From positions 930,001 through 994,000 of the forward strand of contig NZ_QPKV01000003.1 in the NCBI RefSeq assembly GCF_003339865.1: a DNA stretch of 64,000 nucleotides. The letters run 5' to 3'. The DNA comes from Pedobacter chinensis (GTDB lineage Bacteria > Bacteroidota > Bacteroidia > Sphingobacteriales > Sphingobacteriaceae). The translations under genes were made by a program, and so were the position numbers. Shown here piece by piece: positions 30,301 through 37,406 of this stretch. The notes beneath the pieces were generated by a model. That model worked only from the letters and a program-made list of their open reading frames with translations. It did no database searches and had not been told where the DNA came from. Positions within the stretch are counted from its first letter, which is position 1, and every line of letters begins with the position of its first letter.

Positions 30301-30348
30301 AAAAAAGCATAGCCAGCCTGCAATGGTGTTAATCTTTGAATAATTCAT
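27322..30348 (-). CDS. DUF2723 membrane protein, tandem paralogue
   Basis: 1008 residues and colinear with the gene at 24053-27094 throughout: same FWDCGEFIASAFRMQVVHQP loop, same EPRERDYAYVGSFYAF and GDNDTYPVWY, similar C-terminal helical region. It is therefore an old tandem duplication. The main differences are in the periplasmic loop after helix 10 and in the C-terminus, which may set acceptor or donor choice. Both copies keep the presumed catalytic acidic residues, so neither looks decayed. Confidence 0.88.
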   Translation of the reverse strand: MNYSKINTIAGWLCFFVAALTYILTLDQSVSFWDCGEFIASAFRMQVVHQPGAPIVSMIQKVFSTLALDNKTMIAYFMNISSAFASAGTILFLFWTITALAKKTIIKKGEEITGSKTISIIGAGLVGSLAYAFSDSFWFSAVEAEVYAMSSLCTAVVFWGILKWESQANEPKADRWLLFVAYIMGLSVGVHLLNLLAIPALIFVYYFKKNPNPNWKGILKVFILSVFALAIVQFGIIQYMISFAASFDYFFVNTLGLAFGTGILFYAVLVIGGLVYGIQYSIRKHKRALNLIMLFTVLLIFGYSSFALLIIRAHAKPNLNNTNPENAFNFLSYVNRSQYGDRPLLYGENYNSEKIDIKETGQLYRKGAQKYESAGTKSEYVFADKTLAPRMYSDKPEHVRFYKNYMGFDDEHKPSLKDNLTYMLSFQIGQMYMRYFMWNFVGRQDNEDGQHGGRNGAWLSGIKPIDALRLGNQTNLPPSIKENKAYNRFFFLPLIIGLIGAIWHFKRNQKDAGIIGLLFVFTGVAIVVYLNSVPVEPRERDYAYVGSFYAFAIWIGLGIFGLKDWIFNKLSPTKASIFASVIALFAAPILMVYQGWDDHDRSDSHVAHDMAVNYLKSCAPNAILFTYGDNDTYPVWYAQEVENVRPDVRVVNLSLFTADWYIDGMKRKQNQSEPLPLTMKPEQYVAGTRDVMYYQDYKIAQHIELKEVLDVLLSDHDEDKATMSDGSKYNILPTRNLKLTVNPKQVLDTGTVPKEDAGKIADSMEWTYKGNYITKGTLALFDILTHNNWERPIYFTSAMPDEQYIGLDKYLYIEGLNKRLLPLKPENTTSDGQELINPKPMFNNLINVYGYGNIKNAKHLDRQSADDVTYFSNMFSGLLAELINEGRINEGKEVVNKYFQVIPDQFYTMRQVLSTFYFTESLYRINDLNRANTMIKKSADHINKELTYLADVSESKNYLVSEQNVRVYMTYLAQMIKLTETFKQHELSKKLENQYNELIGRFTPLATS

Positions 30349-30505
30349 AGTAAAATTTTAGTCTTTGATAATAAATGATTTAAGTGGTTCGCACTTAAAA
30401 AAGTCGTATAAAAAAATAAAATGTTGCATCCGATATGATGATTTTTTTATCTTTGCAACGCAAGAAGGAACAGCAAGAAAGAAATTAAAAATATTTTAAA
30501 TCACT

Positions 30506-30537
30506 CTTGCATAATTAAAATAAGGTTCCTACATTTG
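30506..30537 (+). promoter_or_regulatory. Promoter of tRNA-Gln
   Basis: cTTG at 30506-30509, 20-nt spacer, then TACATTTG at 30530-30537, an exact TAnnTTTG box. Predicted start is near 30542, about 30 nt before the tRNA. Confidence 0.7.
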
Positions 30538-30572
30538 CATTCCCTTTCGGGGATATATCCTCGAGAAGCTTT

Positions 30573-30643
30573 TGTCCGATAGTATAAGGGTAGTACAACG
30601 GTTTTTGGTACCGTTTGTCTTGGTTCGAATCCAGGTCGGACAA
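30573..30643 (+). tRNA. tRNA-Gln (anticodon TTG)
   Basis: 71-nt cloverleaf: acceptor TGTCCGA/TCGGACA, D arm with AAGGGTAGT, anticodon stem ACGGT/ACCGT enclosing loop TTTTGGT (anticodon TTG), and T arm with GGTTCGAATCC. CCA is not encoded (ends A then C). Reads CAA/CAG. Confidence 0.95.
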
Positions 30644-30656
30644 CTAAAATTTAATG

Positions 30657-30696
30657 TCGGATCGTGTTTATAAAATGACATGATCCGATTTTTTTT
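30657..30696 (+). terminator. Terminator after tRNA-Gln
   Basis: Stem tcggatcgtg / catgatccga (one wobble), 12-nt loop, eight T residues. It separates the tRNA from prs. Confidence 0.85.
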
Positions 30697-30716
30697 AACC
30701 GTAAACTACACGGATC

Positions 30717-31658
30717 ATGCCATTGCAGTTTAACCCGGTAAAATTATTTTCCGGCACAGGTTCAAGAGGATTATCACTTAAAATTGCTGAACATTACGGC
30801 AAGCCACTTGGTGATGTAACCATTCACAAATTCAGTGATGGTGAATTTCAACCTTCTTTTGATGAATCGATACGCGGCTGCGATGTTTTTTTAATCCAAT
30901 CCACTTATCAGCCCAGCGATAATTTGATGGAACTTTTGCTAATGGTTGATGCTGCTAAAAGAGCATCTGCACATTATATTACTGCAGTAGTTCCTTATTA
31001 TGGTTTAGCCCGTCAGGATAGAAAGGATAAGCCACGTGTAGCAATCGGAGCCAAGTTGGTGGCTAATTTGTTAAAATCTGCAGGTATTCACCGCATCATG
31101 ACGATGGATTTGCACGCAGCACAGATACAAGGTTTCTTTGATATTCCGGTAGATCATTTGGATGGATCGGTAATTTTTGTTCCTTATATCAAAAGTTTAA
31201 ACCTGCCGAATTTAACTATTGCATCGCCGGATATGGGTGGTTCATACAGGGCCCGTACTTTTGCAAAGTTTTTCAATGCTGAGGTAATCATCTGCGATAA
31301 ACGCCGTAAACGTGCCAATGAAATTGAATCAATGTCGATTATTGGTGATGTTACTGGCCAGGATGTAGTATTGATTGATGATATTTGCGATACCGCAGGA
31401 ACCTTATCGAAAGCTGCGGCTTTAATTATGGAAAATGGTGCTGCAAGTGTGAGAGCAGTTTGTACTCATGCTGTATTATCAGGAAAAGCTGTTGAAACGG
31501 TTGAAAACTCAGTATTGACAGAATTGATTGTTACTGATACTATTCCATTAAGAACGGAAAGTGAAAAAATTAGAGTGCTAAGCACAGCAAGTTTATTTGC
31601 AAGAGCAATTGCTAATGTAAATGAACATGGCTCAATTAGTGATCTTTTTAAAGTGTAA
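30717..31658 (+). CDS. prs: Ribose-phosphate pyrophosphokinase (PRPP synthetase)
   Basis: Makes PRPP from ribose-5-phosphate and ATP for nucleotide, His and Trp synthesis. 313 residues, full length. Visible: KFSDGEFQPSFDESIRGCDV, the flexible loop YGLARQDRKDKPR, MDLHAAQIQGFFDIPVDHL, and the PRPP-binding loop VVLIDDICDTAGTLSKAA. It is the first of the prs-rplY-pth gene order common in Bacteroidota. Here the genes are spread apart by repeats, and rplY and pth have separate signals. Confidence 0.97.
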   Translation: MPLQFNPVKLFSGTGSRGLSLKIAEHYGKPLGDVTIHKFSDGEFQPSFDESIRGCDVFLIQSTYQPSDNLMELLLMVDAAKRASAHYITAVVPYYGLARQDRKDKPRVAIGAKLVANLLKSAGIHRIMTMDLHAAQIQGFFDIPVDHLDGSVIFVPYIKSLNLPNLTIASPDMGGSYRARTFAKFFNAEVIICDKRRKRANEIESMSIIGDVTGQDVVLIDDICDTAGTLSKAAALIMENGAASVRAVCTHAVLSGKAVETVENSVLTELIVTDTIPLRTESEKIRVLSTASLFARAIANVNEHGSISDLFKV

Positions 31659-31759
31659 TCTGGGTTGTTAATTGGTTAACTGTTTGAACTGGTAAATCGG
31701 TTAATTGTTGGTGATTCTCAACGATTATTGAGTAATGAAGAATAGATAGTTATAGAATT

Positions 31760-32215
31760 ATGGTTCAAATAACCAGTTAAACAATTTGAATAACTAGCTT
31801 AAAGATAAAAAGGAAGATTGTGGAAGTTGTTTGGTTCAATTAACCAGTTAACAATCTGAATAACTAACTTAAAGATAAAAAGGAAGATTATGGAAATTGT
31901 TTGGTTCAAATAACCAGTTAACAATTTGAATAACCAACTTAAAGATAAAAAGGAAGATTATGGAAATTGTTTGGTTCAAATAACCAGTTAAACAATTTAA
32001 ATAACTAGCTTAAAGATAAAAAGGAAGATTGTGGAAGTTGTTTGGCTCAATTAACCAGTTAACAATCTGAATAACCAACTTAAAGATAAAAAGGAAGATT
32101 GTGGAAGTTGTTTGGCTCAATTAACCAGTTAACAATCTGAATAACCAACTTAAAGATAAAAAGGAAGATTGTGGAAGTTGTTTGGTTTCAATTAACCAGT
32201 TAAACAATTCAACAG
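31760..32215. repeat. Tandem array of about 70-bp units between prs and rplY
   Basis: The core aaagataaaaaggaagatt recurs at 31802, 31871, 31941, 32012, 32082 and 32152 (spacings 69-71), with partial units at both ends. Each unit also carries a taaccagtta core flanked by ggttcaa and caattt/caatct. Units differ by a few substitutions; two adjacent units (from 32012 and 32082) are almost identical, indicating recent expansion. There is no ORF running through the array. Confidence 0.92.
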
Positions 32216-32248
32216 TTAACCTAATATTAATAATTAAATATAAATAAA

Positions 32249-32833
32249 ATGAAAACAATCGCAATTAGCGGTTCTCCAAGAGAGAACGTAGGGAAACGCG
32301 ATGCCAAGGAACTTCGTTACGAAGGTAAGGTTCCGGCGGTATTGTATGGTGGAAAAGAGCAACAACACTTAGCTGTAGTTATTGCTGATTTAAGAGATGT
32401 TATTTATACCCCGGAAGTAAACTTTGTGGAGATTGATGTTAACGGTACTAAAACTAAAGCTATCGTAAAAGACACTCAATTCCACCCACTTACTGACGTG
32501 TTAATGCACATCGATTTTCTTCAGTTGTTCGATGAGAAAGAAATCGTAATGGAAATTCCGGTTAAATTAACAGGAACTTCTCCAGGTGTTAAAATGGGGG
32601 GTAAATTAATTCAGAAATTACGTAAACTTCGCGTTAAAGCTTTACCAGCTAACATGCCACAAAACGTTGAAGTAAGCTTAGAGAAATTAGAAGTAGGTAG
32701 TTTATTCCGTGTTCGCGATCTTAAAGGTCAGGATTATGTGATCACTAACACTCCTGAAGATACTATCGTTTCTGTTGCAATGTCTAGAGCATTAAAACAA
32801 GCGGAAACTGAAGCTGCTAAAGGTAAAAAATAA
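32249..32833 (+). CDS. rplY: 50S ribosomal protein L25 / general stress protein Ctc
   Basis: 5S-rRNA-binding ribosomal protein of the long (Ctc) type, 194 residues: N-terminal L25 domain (about 1-92; GSPRENVGKRDAKELRYEGK, VPAVLYGGKEQQ) and C-terminal TL5 beta domain (about 95-180). It ends in a basic tail (AKGKK). The start ATG lies in an AT-rich leader right after the tandem array. It has its own terminator. Confidence 0.95.
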   Translation: MKTIAISGSPRENVGKRDAKELRYEGKVPAVLYGGKEQQHLAVVIADLRDVIYTPEVNFVEIDVNGTKTKAIVKDTQFHPLTDVLMHIDFLQLFDEKEIVMEIPVKLTGTSPGVKMGGKLIQKLRKLRVKALPANMPQNVEVSLEKLEVGSLFRVRDLKGQDYVITNTPEDTIVSVAMSRALKQAETEAAKGKK

Positions 32834-32866
32834 TTAAGATTCTTAGGATTTCTTGATTACAAGATT

Positions 32867-32900
32867 AAAGCGATACAAAAGAGATTTTGTGTCGCTTTTT
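32867..32900 (+). terminator. Terminator of rplY
   Basis: Stem aagcgatacaaaa / ttttgtgtcgctt with a gaga tetraloop and a T-run, 34 bases after the stop. Confidence 0.9.
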
Positions 32901-32910
32901 CTGTTTAAAA

Positions 32911-34150
32911 CGTTGGTGTGATGCCTAACCGCCGCGTTCTGCTGAACTCGTTTTACAAGTGTAAGTATTAATTAAAGGTCTTGCAGCTACGTGATCAGCA
33001 TCTTTCCTGTTAGGTGTTCATGCCATTCAGGTCCTGAAACAAACGGCGCAGCCCTCTTGAATACCAATAAAAACTTAAAAACAAATGAAAAATTCAGGAT
33101 GACGACCGTTCATGTATGGTTTTTTAAGCATCATACCTAGCCACCAACGTCATGCCGAACTTGATTTACAAGTGTAAGTATTGATTTAAAGGTCTTGTAG
33201 CTAATCGTGATCAGCATCTTTCCTGATAGGTGTTAATGCCATTCAGGTCCTGAAACAAACGGCGCAGCCCTCTTGAATACCAATAAAAACTTAAAAACAA
33301 ATGAAAAATTCAGGATGACGACCGTTCATGTATGGTTTTTTAAGCATCATACCTAGCCACCAACGTCATGCCGAACTTGATTTACAAGTGTAAGTATTGA
33401 TTTAAAGGTCTTGTAGCTACTTCGTGGTCAGCATCTTTCATGTTAAGTGTTCATGCTATTAAGGTCCTGAAACAAACGGCGCAGCCCTCTTGAATACCAA
33501 TAAAAACTTAAAAACAAATGAAAAATTCAGGATGACGACCGTTCATGTGTGGTTTTTTAGGCGTTGTACCTAACCACCACGTTCTGCTGAACTCGTTTCA
33601 GCATCTTTCCTGTTAGGTGTTAATGCCATTCAGGTCCTGAAATAAATTCAGGATGGCGACCGTTCATGTGTTGTGTTTTAGGCGTCGTACCTAACCACCA
33701 CGTCATGCTAAACTTGATTTACAAGTTTAAGTATTGATTTAAAGGTCTTGTAGCTGCTTCGTGGTCAGCATCTTTCCTGCTAGGCGTTCATGACATTCAG
33801 GTCCTGAAACAAACGGCGCAGCCCTCTTGAATACCAATAAAAACTTAAAAACAAATGAAAAATTCAGGATGGCGACCGTTCATGTGTGGTGTTTTAGGCA
33901 ATTTGTATAACTACCACGTCACGCTGAACTTGATTTACAAGTTTAAGTATTGATTTAAAGGTCTTGTAGCTGCTTCGTGGTCAGTATCTTTCATGTATAG
34001 GTGTTCATGCTATTAAGGTCCTGAAACAAACGGCGCAGCCCTCTTGAATACCAATAAAAACTTAAAAACAAATGAAAAATTCAGGATGACGACCGTTCGT
34101 GTATGGTTTTTTTAGGCGTTGTACCTAACCACCACGTCATGCTGAACTTT
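32911..34150 (+). repeat. Dispersed modular hairpin repeat, locus 3 (six units plus partial)
   Basis: Head-to-tail units fill the whole rplY-pth gap. Five carry both the left-loop insert ('acaagtgtaagtatt...') and the 66-bp right module (33033-33098, 33249-33314, 33466-33531, 33803-33868, 34020-34085, all identical). One (about 33580-33690) is the short form with neither. Units join through a ctaaccacc/ctagccacc linker. The last unit is cut after gctgaactt, next to the pth promoter. Confidence 0.92.
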
Positions 34151-34168
34151 GGTCTTTTACCATCCGCC

Positions 34169-34199
34169 TTTCCACCCTCCACCTTTTTTTCTACCTTTG
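34169..34199 (+). promoter_or_regulatory. Promoter of pth, predicts leaderless mRNA
   Basis: TTTC at 34169-34172, 19-nt spacer, TACCTTTG at 34192-34199. Only four bases (cctc) separate the box from the ATG, so transcription should begin at or next to the start codon. Confidence 0.7.
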
Positions 34200-34203
34200 C
34201 CTC

Positions 34204-34764
34204 ATGAAATATCTTATCGTTGGCTTAGGAAATATTGGACCAGATTATGCACATACCAGACATAATATTGGCTTTGATATTGCCGATGAACTGGTTAAAG
34301 GCTTAAATGGAAGTTTTGAAAATATTCGCCTGGCATATTATTCAGAGGTAAGCTATAAAGGAAAGAAGCTCCATGTGATTAAACCCACAACCTTTATGAA
34401 TTTGAGTGGTAAAGCCGTAAACTATTGGATGAAAGAACTTAAGATAGCACCCGAAAATGTTTTGGTTATTGTCGATGATCTTGCACTTCCATTAGGTAAA
34501 TTGAGATTAAAATTACAGGGTTCAAGTGCGGGCCACAATGGTTTAAAAAGCATCGAAGAAGTTTGTGGCGGACAAAACTATGCACGTCTGCGCTTTGGCA
34601 TAGGTAATGATTATCCTAAAGGCCGTCAGGTTGATTTTGTTTTAGGGTTATTTGATAAAAATGAACAGCTGGAACTTCCTGCCTTAATTGATAAAAGTGT
34701 GGAACTGATCAAGAGTTTTGTAACGATTGGTCCTGCACATACCATGACTGCTTTTAATAAGTAG
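34204..34764 (+). CDS. pth: Peptidyl-tRNA hydrolase
   Basis: Cleaves peptidyl-tRNA released during aborted translation. 186 residues, normal length. The N-terminus MKYLIVGLGNIGPDYAHTRHN fixes the start and contains catalytic His20. Further motifs: KPTTFMNLSGKAV, VIVDDLALPLGKLRLK and GSSAGHNGLKSI, RLRFGIG. It follows the repeat block, with its own promoter directly at the ATG. Confidence 0.97.
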   Translation: MKYLIVGLGNIGPDYAHTRHNIGFDIADELVKGLNGSFENIRLAYYSEVSYKGKKLHVIKPTTFMNLSGKAVNYWMKELKIAPENVLVIVDDLALPLGKLRLKLQGSSAGHNGLKSIEEVCGGQNYARLRFGIGNDYPKGRQVDFVLGLFDKNEQLELPALIDKSVELIKSFVTIGPAHTMTAFNK

Positions 34765-34792
34765 TCAGGCATTAGCAAGCAAGCCGTCCTTT

Positions 34793-34842
34793 GCGAGGCA
34801 CTAAATAATCTGTCTGGCAAAATAGATTGTTTAGTACTTCGC
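34793..34842. terminator. Long hairpin after pth
   Basis: 19-nt arms (34793-34811 and 34824-34842) pair along their whole length, with three wobble positions and a 12-nt loop. There is no T-run, so it may be a REP-type palindrome serving as a processing or termination hairpin. Confidence 0.5.
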
Positions 34843-34847
34843 GACGA

Positions 34848-34882
34848 CGAAAACAAAAAAAGACCATCTTTCGATGATCTTT
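34848..34882 (-). terminator. Terminator of the TPR gene
   Basis: Stem aagatcatc / gatggtctt (reverse strand) with a tetraloop, followed by a run of eight T on the reverse strand. Confidence 0.8.
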
Positions 34883-34906
34883 TCAATATGATATATAAGT
34901 TAATGA

Positions 34907-35572
34907 TTATTTAACCTGTTCCTGAGCTCTTGCAATATAAGCATCAACCATTTGTGCTTCAGCACTTTCAGGATATTGAGTTTTGATTTTGGTATATGCA
35001 TCAACAGCACCTTTAAAATCTTTAAGGTTCTCATTAACTAAACCAAGCTTTTTAAGAAACATCGGAGAAGTAAATTTGCTTGCCTTATCAGAAGCTTTTT
35101 TGTAATAAGTAGCCGCTTGTTTATAGTCTTTTAATTCGCTGTAAGCATCGCCTAACAAACCTAAAGCCAATGGATCTGCAACCGGGCTACCTGTAGCACT
35201 GTATTTACTTAAAGATTCTACCGCTTGTTTGTATTCTCCTTTTCGCAGATAAATTCCGCCCAGATATAAGTTAGCTAAATTTGCCGATTTCGTGTTATCA
35301 TATTCTTTAGCGATTTGCTCTAAACCAGGGTAACCACCTTCGCCTTTAATGGCTTTATTGGATAATGAATCTACACCGATGAATTGCTCAGCTTTAAACA
35401 TTTTGCTTGCAGCTTCTTCGGCACGGCCTTTTAAGTACACATTTTGATACCAAAAATATACACCAATTAATAAAACCACAGCACCTGCTATAAACAGTAA
35501 GCTCTTGTTATTTTCCTGTAAGAATGAACCTTTTTTAATAGGTTGAGTTGTCTGGTTATCTGTTGTAGACAT
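34907..35572 (-). CDS. Membrane-anchored tetratricopeptide repeat protein
   Basis: 221 residues: cytoplasmic N-terminus, one membrane helix at about 25-42 (LLFIAGAVVLLIGVYFWY), then TPR helices (about 75-215; NLYLGGIYLRKGEYKQAVES, ALGLLGDAYSELKDYKQAA, PMFLKKLGLVNENLKDFKGA). It resembles YfgM-type proteins that hold a membrane segment plus periplasmic TPRs, probably a scaffold in envelope protein assembly. It is divergent from recF. Partner unknown. Confidence 0.85.
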   Translation of the reverse strand: MSTTDNQTTQPIKKGSFLQENNKSLLFIAGAVVLLIGVYFWYQNVYLKGRAEEAASKMFKAEQFIGVDSLSNKAIKGEGGYPGLEQIAKEYDNTKSANLANLYLGGIYLRKGEYKQAVESLSKYSATGSPVADPLALGLLGDAYSELKDYKQAATYYKKASDKASKFTSPMFLKKLGLVNENLKDFKGAVDAYTKIKTQYPESAEAQMVDAYIARAQEQVK

Positions 35573-35595
35573 GTTTGTTTAAAAAATTAAGATTG

Positions 35596-35626
35596 CAAAA
35601 ATACATTTTTCAATCAAAGAATCAAT
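35596..35626 (-). promoter_or_regulatory. Promoter of the TPR gene
   Basis: On the reverse strand: ATTG, 19-nt spacer, TATTTTTG, ending 23 nt before the ATG. Confidence 0.55.
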
Positions 35627-35696
35627 CTTTATTTTGAAGTATTTAATTAAACATTAGTTATTTAGAGGGTAAAAAACGGTAAATTGCGCCATATTT

Positions 35697-36800
35697 ATGT
35701 GGTTAAAGAATATTACGCTTTTAAATTTTAAAAACTATACCGATGCCGACCTTCAGTTTTCGGATACTGTAAATGTTTTTACAGGCAATAATGGGTCTGG
35801 TAAAACGAATATGCTCGATGCTATTCACTACCTCTGTTTATGTAAAAGCTATTTTAATCCAATTGATGGTCAGCAAATCAAAACAGGGCAGGAGATTTTC
35901 ATGATTCAGGGCGATTTTGATCGCAATCACAAAAACGAAAAAATATCTTGCGGGGTTAAGCGTAATCAGAAAAAACAGTTTAAGCGAAATAAAAAAGAGT
36001 ACGACAAACTCGCTGATCATATTGGATTGTTTCCTGTGGTGATGGTTTCGCCTTATGATGTTAATCTGATTATGGAAGGAAGTGAAGAGCGTAGAAAATT
36101 TATTGATAATGTGATTTCTCAAACTGATGCTCACTACTTAGATCAGTTGATTACTTATAATAAAGTACTCATTAACCGAAACGCGCTTTTAAAGCAAATT
36201 GCAATTACTAAACGTTACGATCCAACCTTATTGGAGATATTAGATGAACAACTGATCGTGAACGGTAATAAAATTTTTGCTACCCGTAAAAGTTTTATGA
36301 ATGAATTTATTCCGTTGTTTAACCAATATTATACTTACCTTACCGAAAACAAAGAAATAGTCGAGCTCAATTACCAATCGCAGTTAAATGATGCCGCTTT
36401 TAATGAGCTGTTGAAAAAATCAGTAGAGAAAGATAGAGTGCTTGAACGCACCACAACCGGAATTCATAAAGATGAGCTCGCCTTTGTAATCAGTGGTATG
36501 CCGTTGAAAAAATTTGGATCACAAGGTCAGCAAAAATCTTTTTTAATTGCTTTAAAAATTGCACAATACGCTTATTTAGCAAAGAATAAAGGTTTTAAGC
36601 CTTTGCTTTTATTGGATGATATTTTCGATAAGCTGGATGATAACCGTGTTCAGAAATTAATGCAAATGGTTTCTCATCATGATTTTGGTCAAATATTTAT
36701 TACCGACACTGGTAAAGAAAGAGTAAAATCAATTTTTGAAAGAATAGAAGTTGATGTAACTTTGTTTGAGGTAGAGGAAGGACAAATAAAAAATGCGTAA
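35697..36800 (+). CDS. recF: DNA replication and repair protein RecF
   Basis: SMC-like ATPase that loads RecA at single-strand gaps with RecOR. 367 residues. Walker A GNNGSGKT at 30-37, signature region SQGQQKSFLIALKIAQ (about 281), Walker B LLLLDDIFDKLD (about 302). N-terminal strand LKNITLLNFKNY is typical. Its stop overlaps the next gene by 8 bases, so the pair is translationally coupled. Confidence 0.96.
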   Translation: MWLKNITLLNFKNYTDADLQFSDTVNVFTGNNGSGKTNMLDAIHYLCLCKSYFNPIDGQQIKTGQEIFMIQGDFDRNHKNEKISCGVKRNQKKQFKRNKKEYDKLADHIGLFPVVMVSPYDVNLIMEGSEERRKFIDNVISQTDAHYLDQLITYNKVLINRNALLKQIAITKRYDPTLLEILDEQLIVNGNKIFATRKSFMNEFIPLFNQYYTYLTENKEIVELNYQSQLNDAAFNELLKKSVEKDRVLERTTTGIHKDELAFVISGMPLKKFGSQGQQKSFLIALKIAQYAYLAKNKGFKPLLLLDDIFDKLDDNRVQKLMQMVSHHDFGQIFITDTGKERVKSIFERIEVDVTLFEVEEGQIKNA

Positions 36801-37083
36801 ACCGAATGATTTAACCATGAAAGATGCCGTTAGCAAAATGCTTGACGTGTATCGCTTACGCCGAAAATTTGATGAAACTTCAGTATTGGCCATGTGGCCT
36901 GAAATTATGGGCACCGCAATAGCCAATAGAACCACTCAAATTTACATTCGGGATAAAAAACTCTTTATCAGAATAGAATCTTCAGTAATCAAGAATGAGT
37001 TGGTTATGGTTCGGCAGGGCATCATTCAAAAGCTTAATGAACATGCCGGCAGCGAAGTGATCACCGAAATGGTTTTTTTGTGA
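36793..37083 (+). CDS. DUF721 (DciA-like) protein
   Basis: 96 residues with the DUF721 pattern (VSKMLDVYRLRRKFDETSVL, WPEIMGTAIANRT, LFIRIESSVIKNELV). DUF721 is the N-terminal domain of DciA, the helicase operator that loads DnaB in bacteria lacking DnaC/DnaI. The overlap with recF supports a replication role. The start ATG lies within the recF end. Confidence 0.9.
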   Translation: MRKPNDLTMKDAVSKMLDVYRLRRKFDETSVLAMWPEIMGTAIANRTTQIYIRDKKLFIRIESSVIKNELVMVRQGIIQKLNEHAGSEVITEMVFL

Positions 37084-37096
37084 AATGCTAAATTAA

Positions 37097-37134
37097 AGAA
37101 GTCAAGTTTTTTAAAACCTGACTTCTCCTTTTTT
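37097..37134 (+). terminator. Terminator of recF-DUF721
   Basis: 14-nt arms agaagtcaagtttt / aaaacctgacttct nearly abut and are followed by a T-run. It lies 13 bases after the stop. Confidence 0.85.
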
Positions 37135-37172
37135 GTTGACTCTGAACTGAAGACTCCCAAGTCCCAACTCAA

Positions 37173-37349
37173 TTAGCCTCTTCCACCGCCAAATATTTTG
37201 GCAAGTATCCAAATCAGTAGTGCAACTACCACTACAACTATAATGATGCCCGACCAAACGCCGGCTTTAAAAATACCTTCTACAAGCTCACAACTCGATA
37301 AGGTACTGCATAAAAATGCGATTAGTACTAAAGGGAATGCTCTTTTCAT
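37173..37349 (-). CDS. Small membrane lipoprotein, 58 residues
   Basis: Short reverse-strand gene read directly: MKRAFPLVLIAFLCSTLSS followed by lipobox Cys20, then ELVEGIFKAGVWSG, a strongly hydrophobic helix of mostly Ile/Val (about residues 35-50) and a Gly-rich end (KIFGGGRG). A lipid anchor plus a second membrane helix suggests an envelope peptide. Similar Bacteroidota peptides (GIFKAGxWxG motif) are widespread and often misnamed phosphatidate cytidylyltransferase; I see nothing supporting that activity. Function unknown. Confidence 0.8.
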   Translation of the reverse strand: MKRAFPLVLIAFLCSTLSSCELVEGIFKAGVWSGIIIVVVVVALLIWILAKIFGGGRG

Positions 37350-37406
37350 ATTGATGTTAATTTGTATAAGCTAACATCAGATACTAAAGAAAGTTTTAAT
37401 AAATGG

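Noticed and set aside
31760..32215. CRISPR-like array
   Set aside because: The whole 70-bp period is repeated with only scattered substitutions; there are no distinct variable spacers, and no cas genes are in the window.
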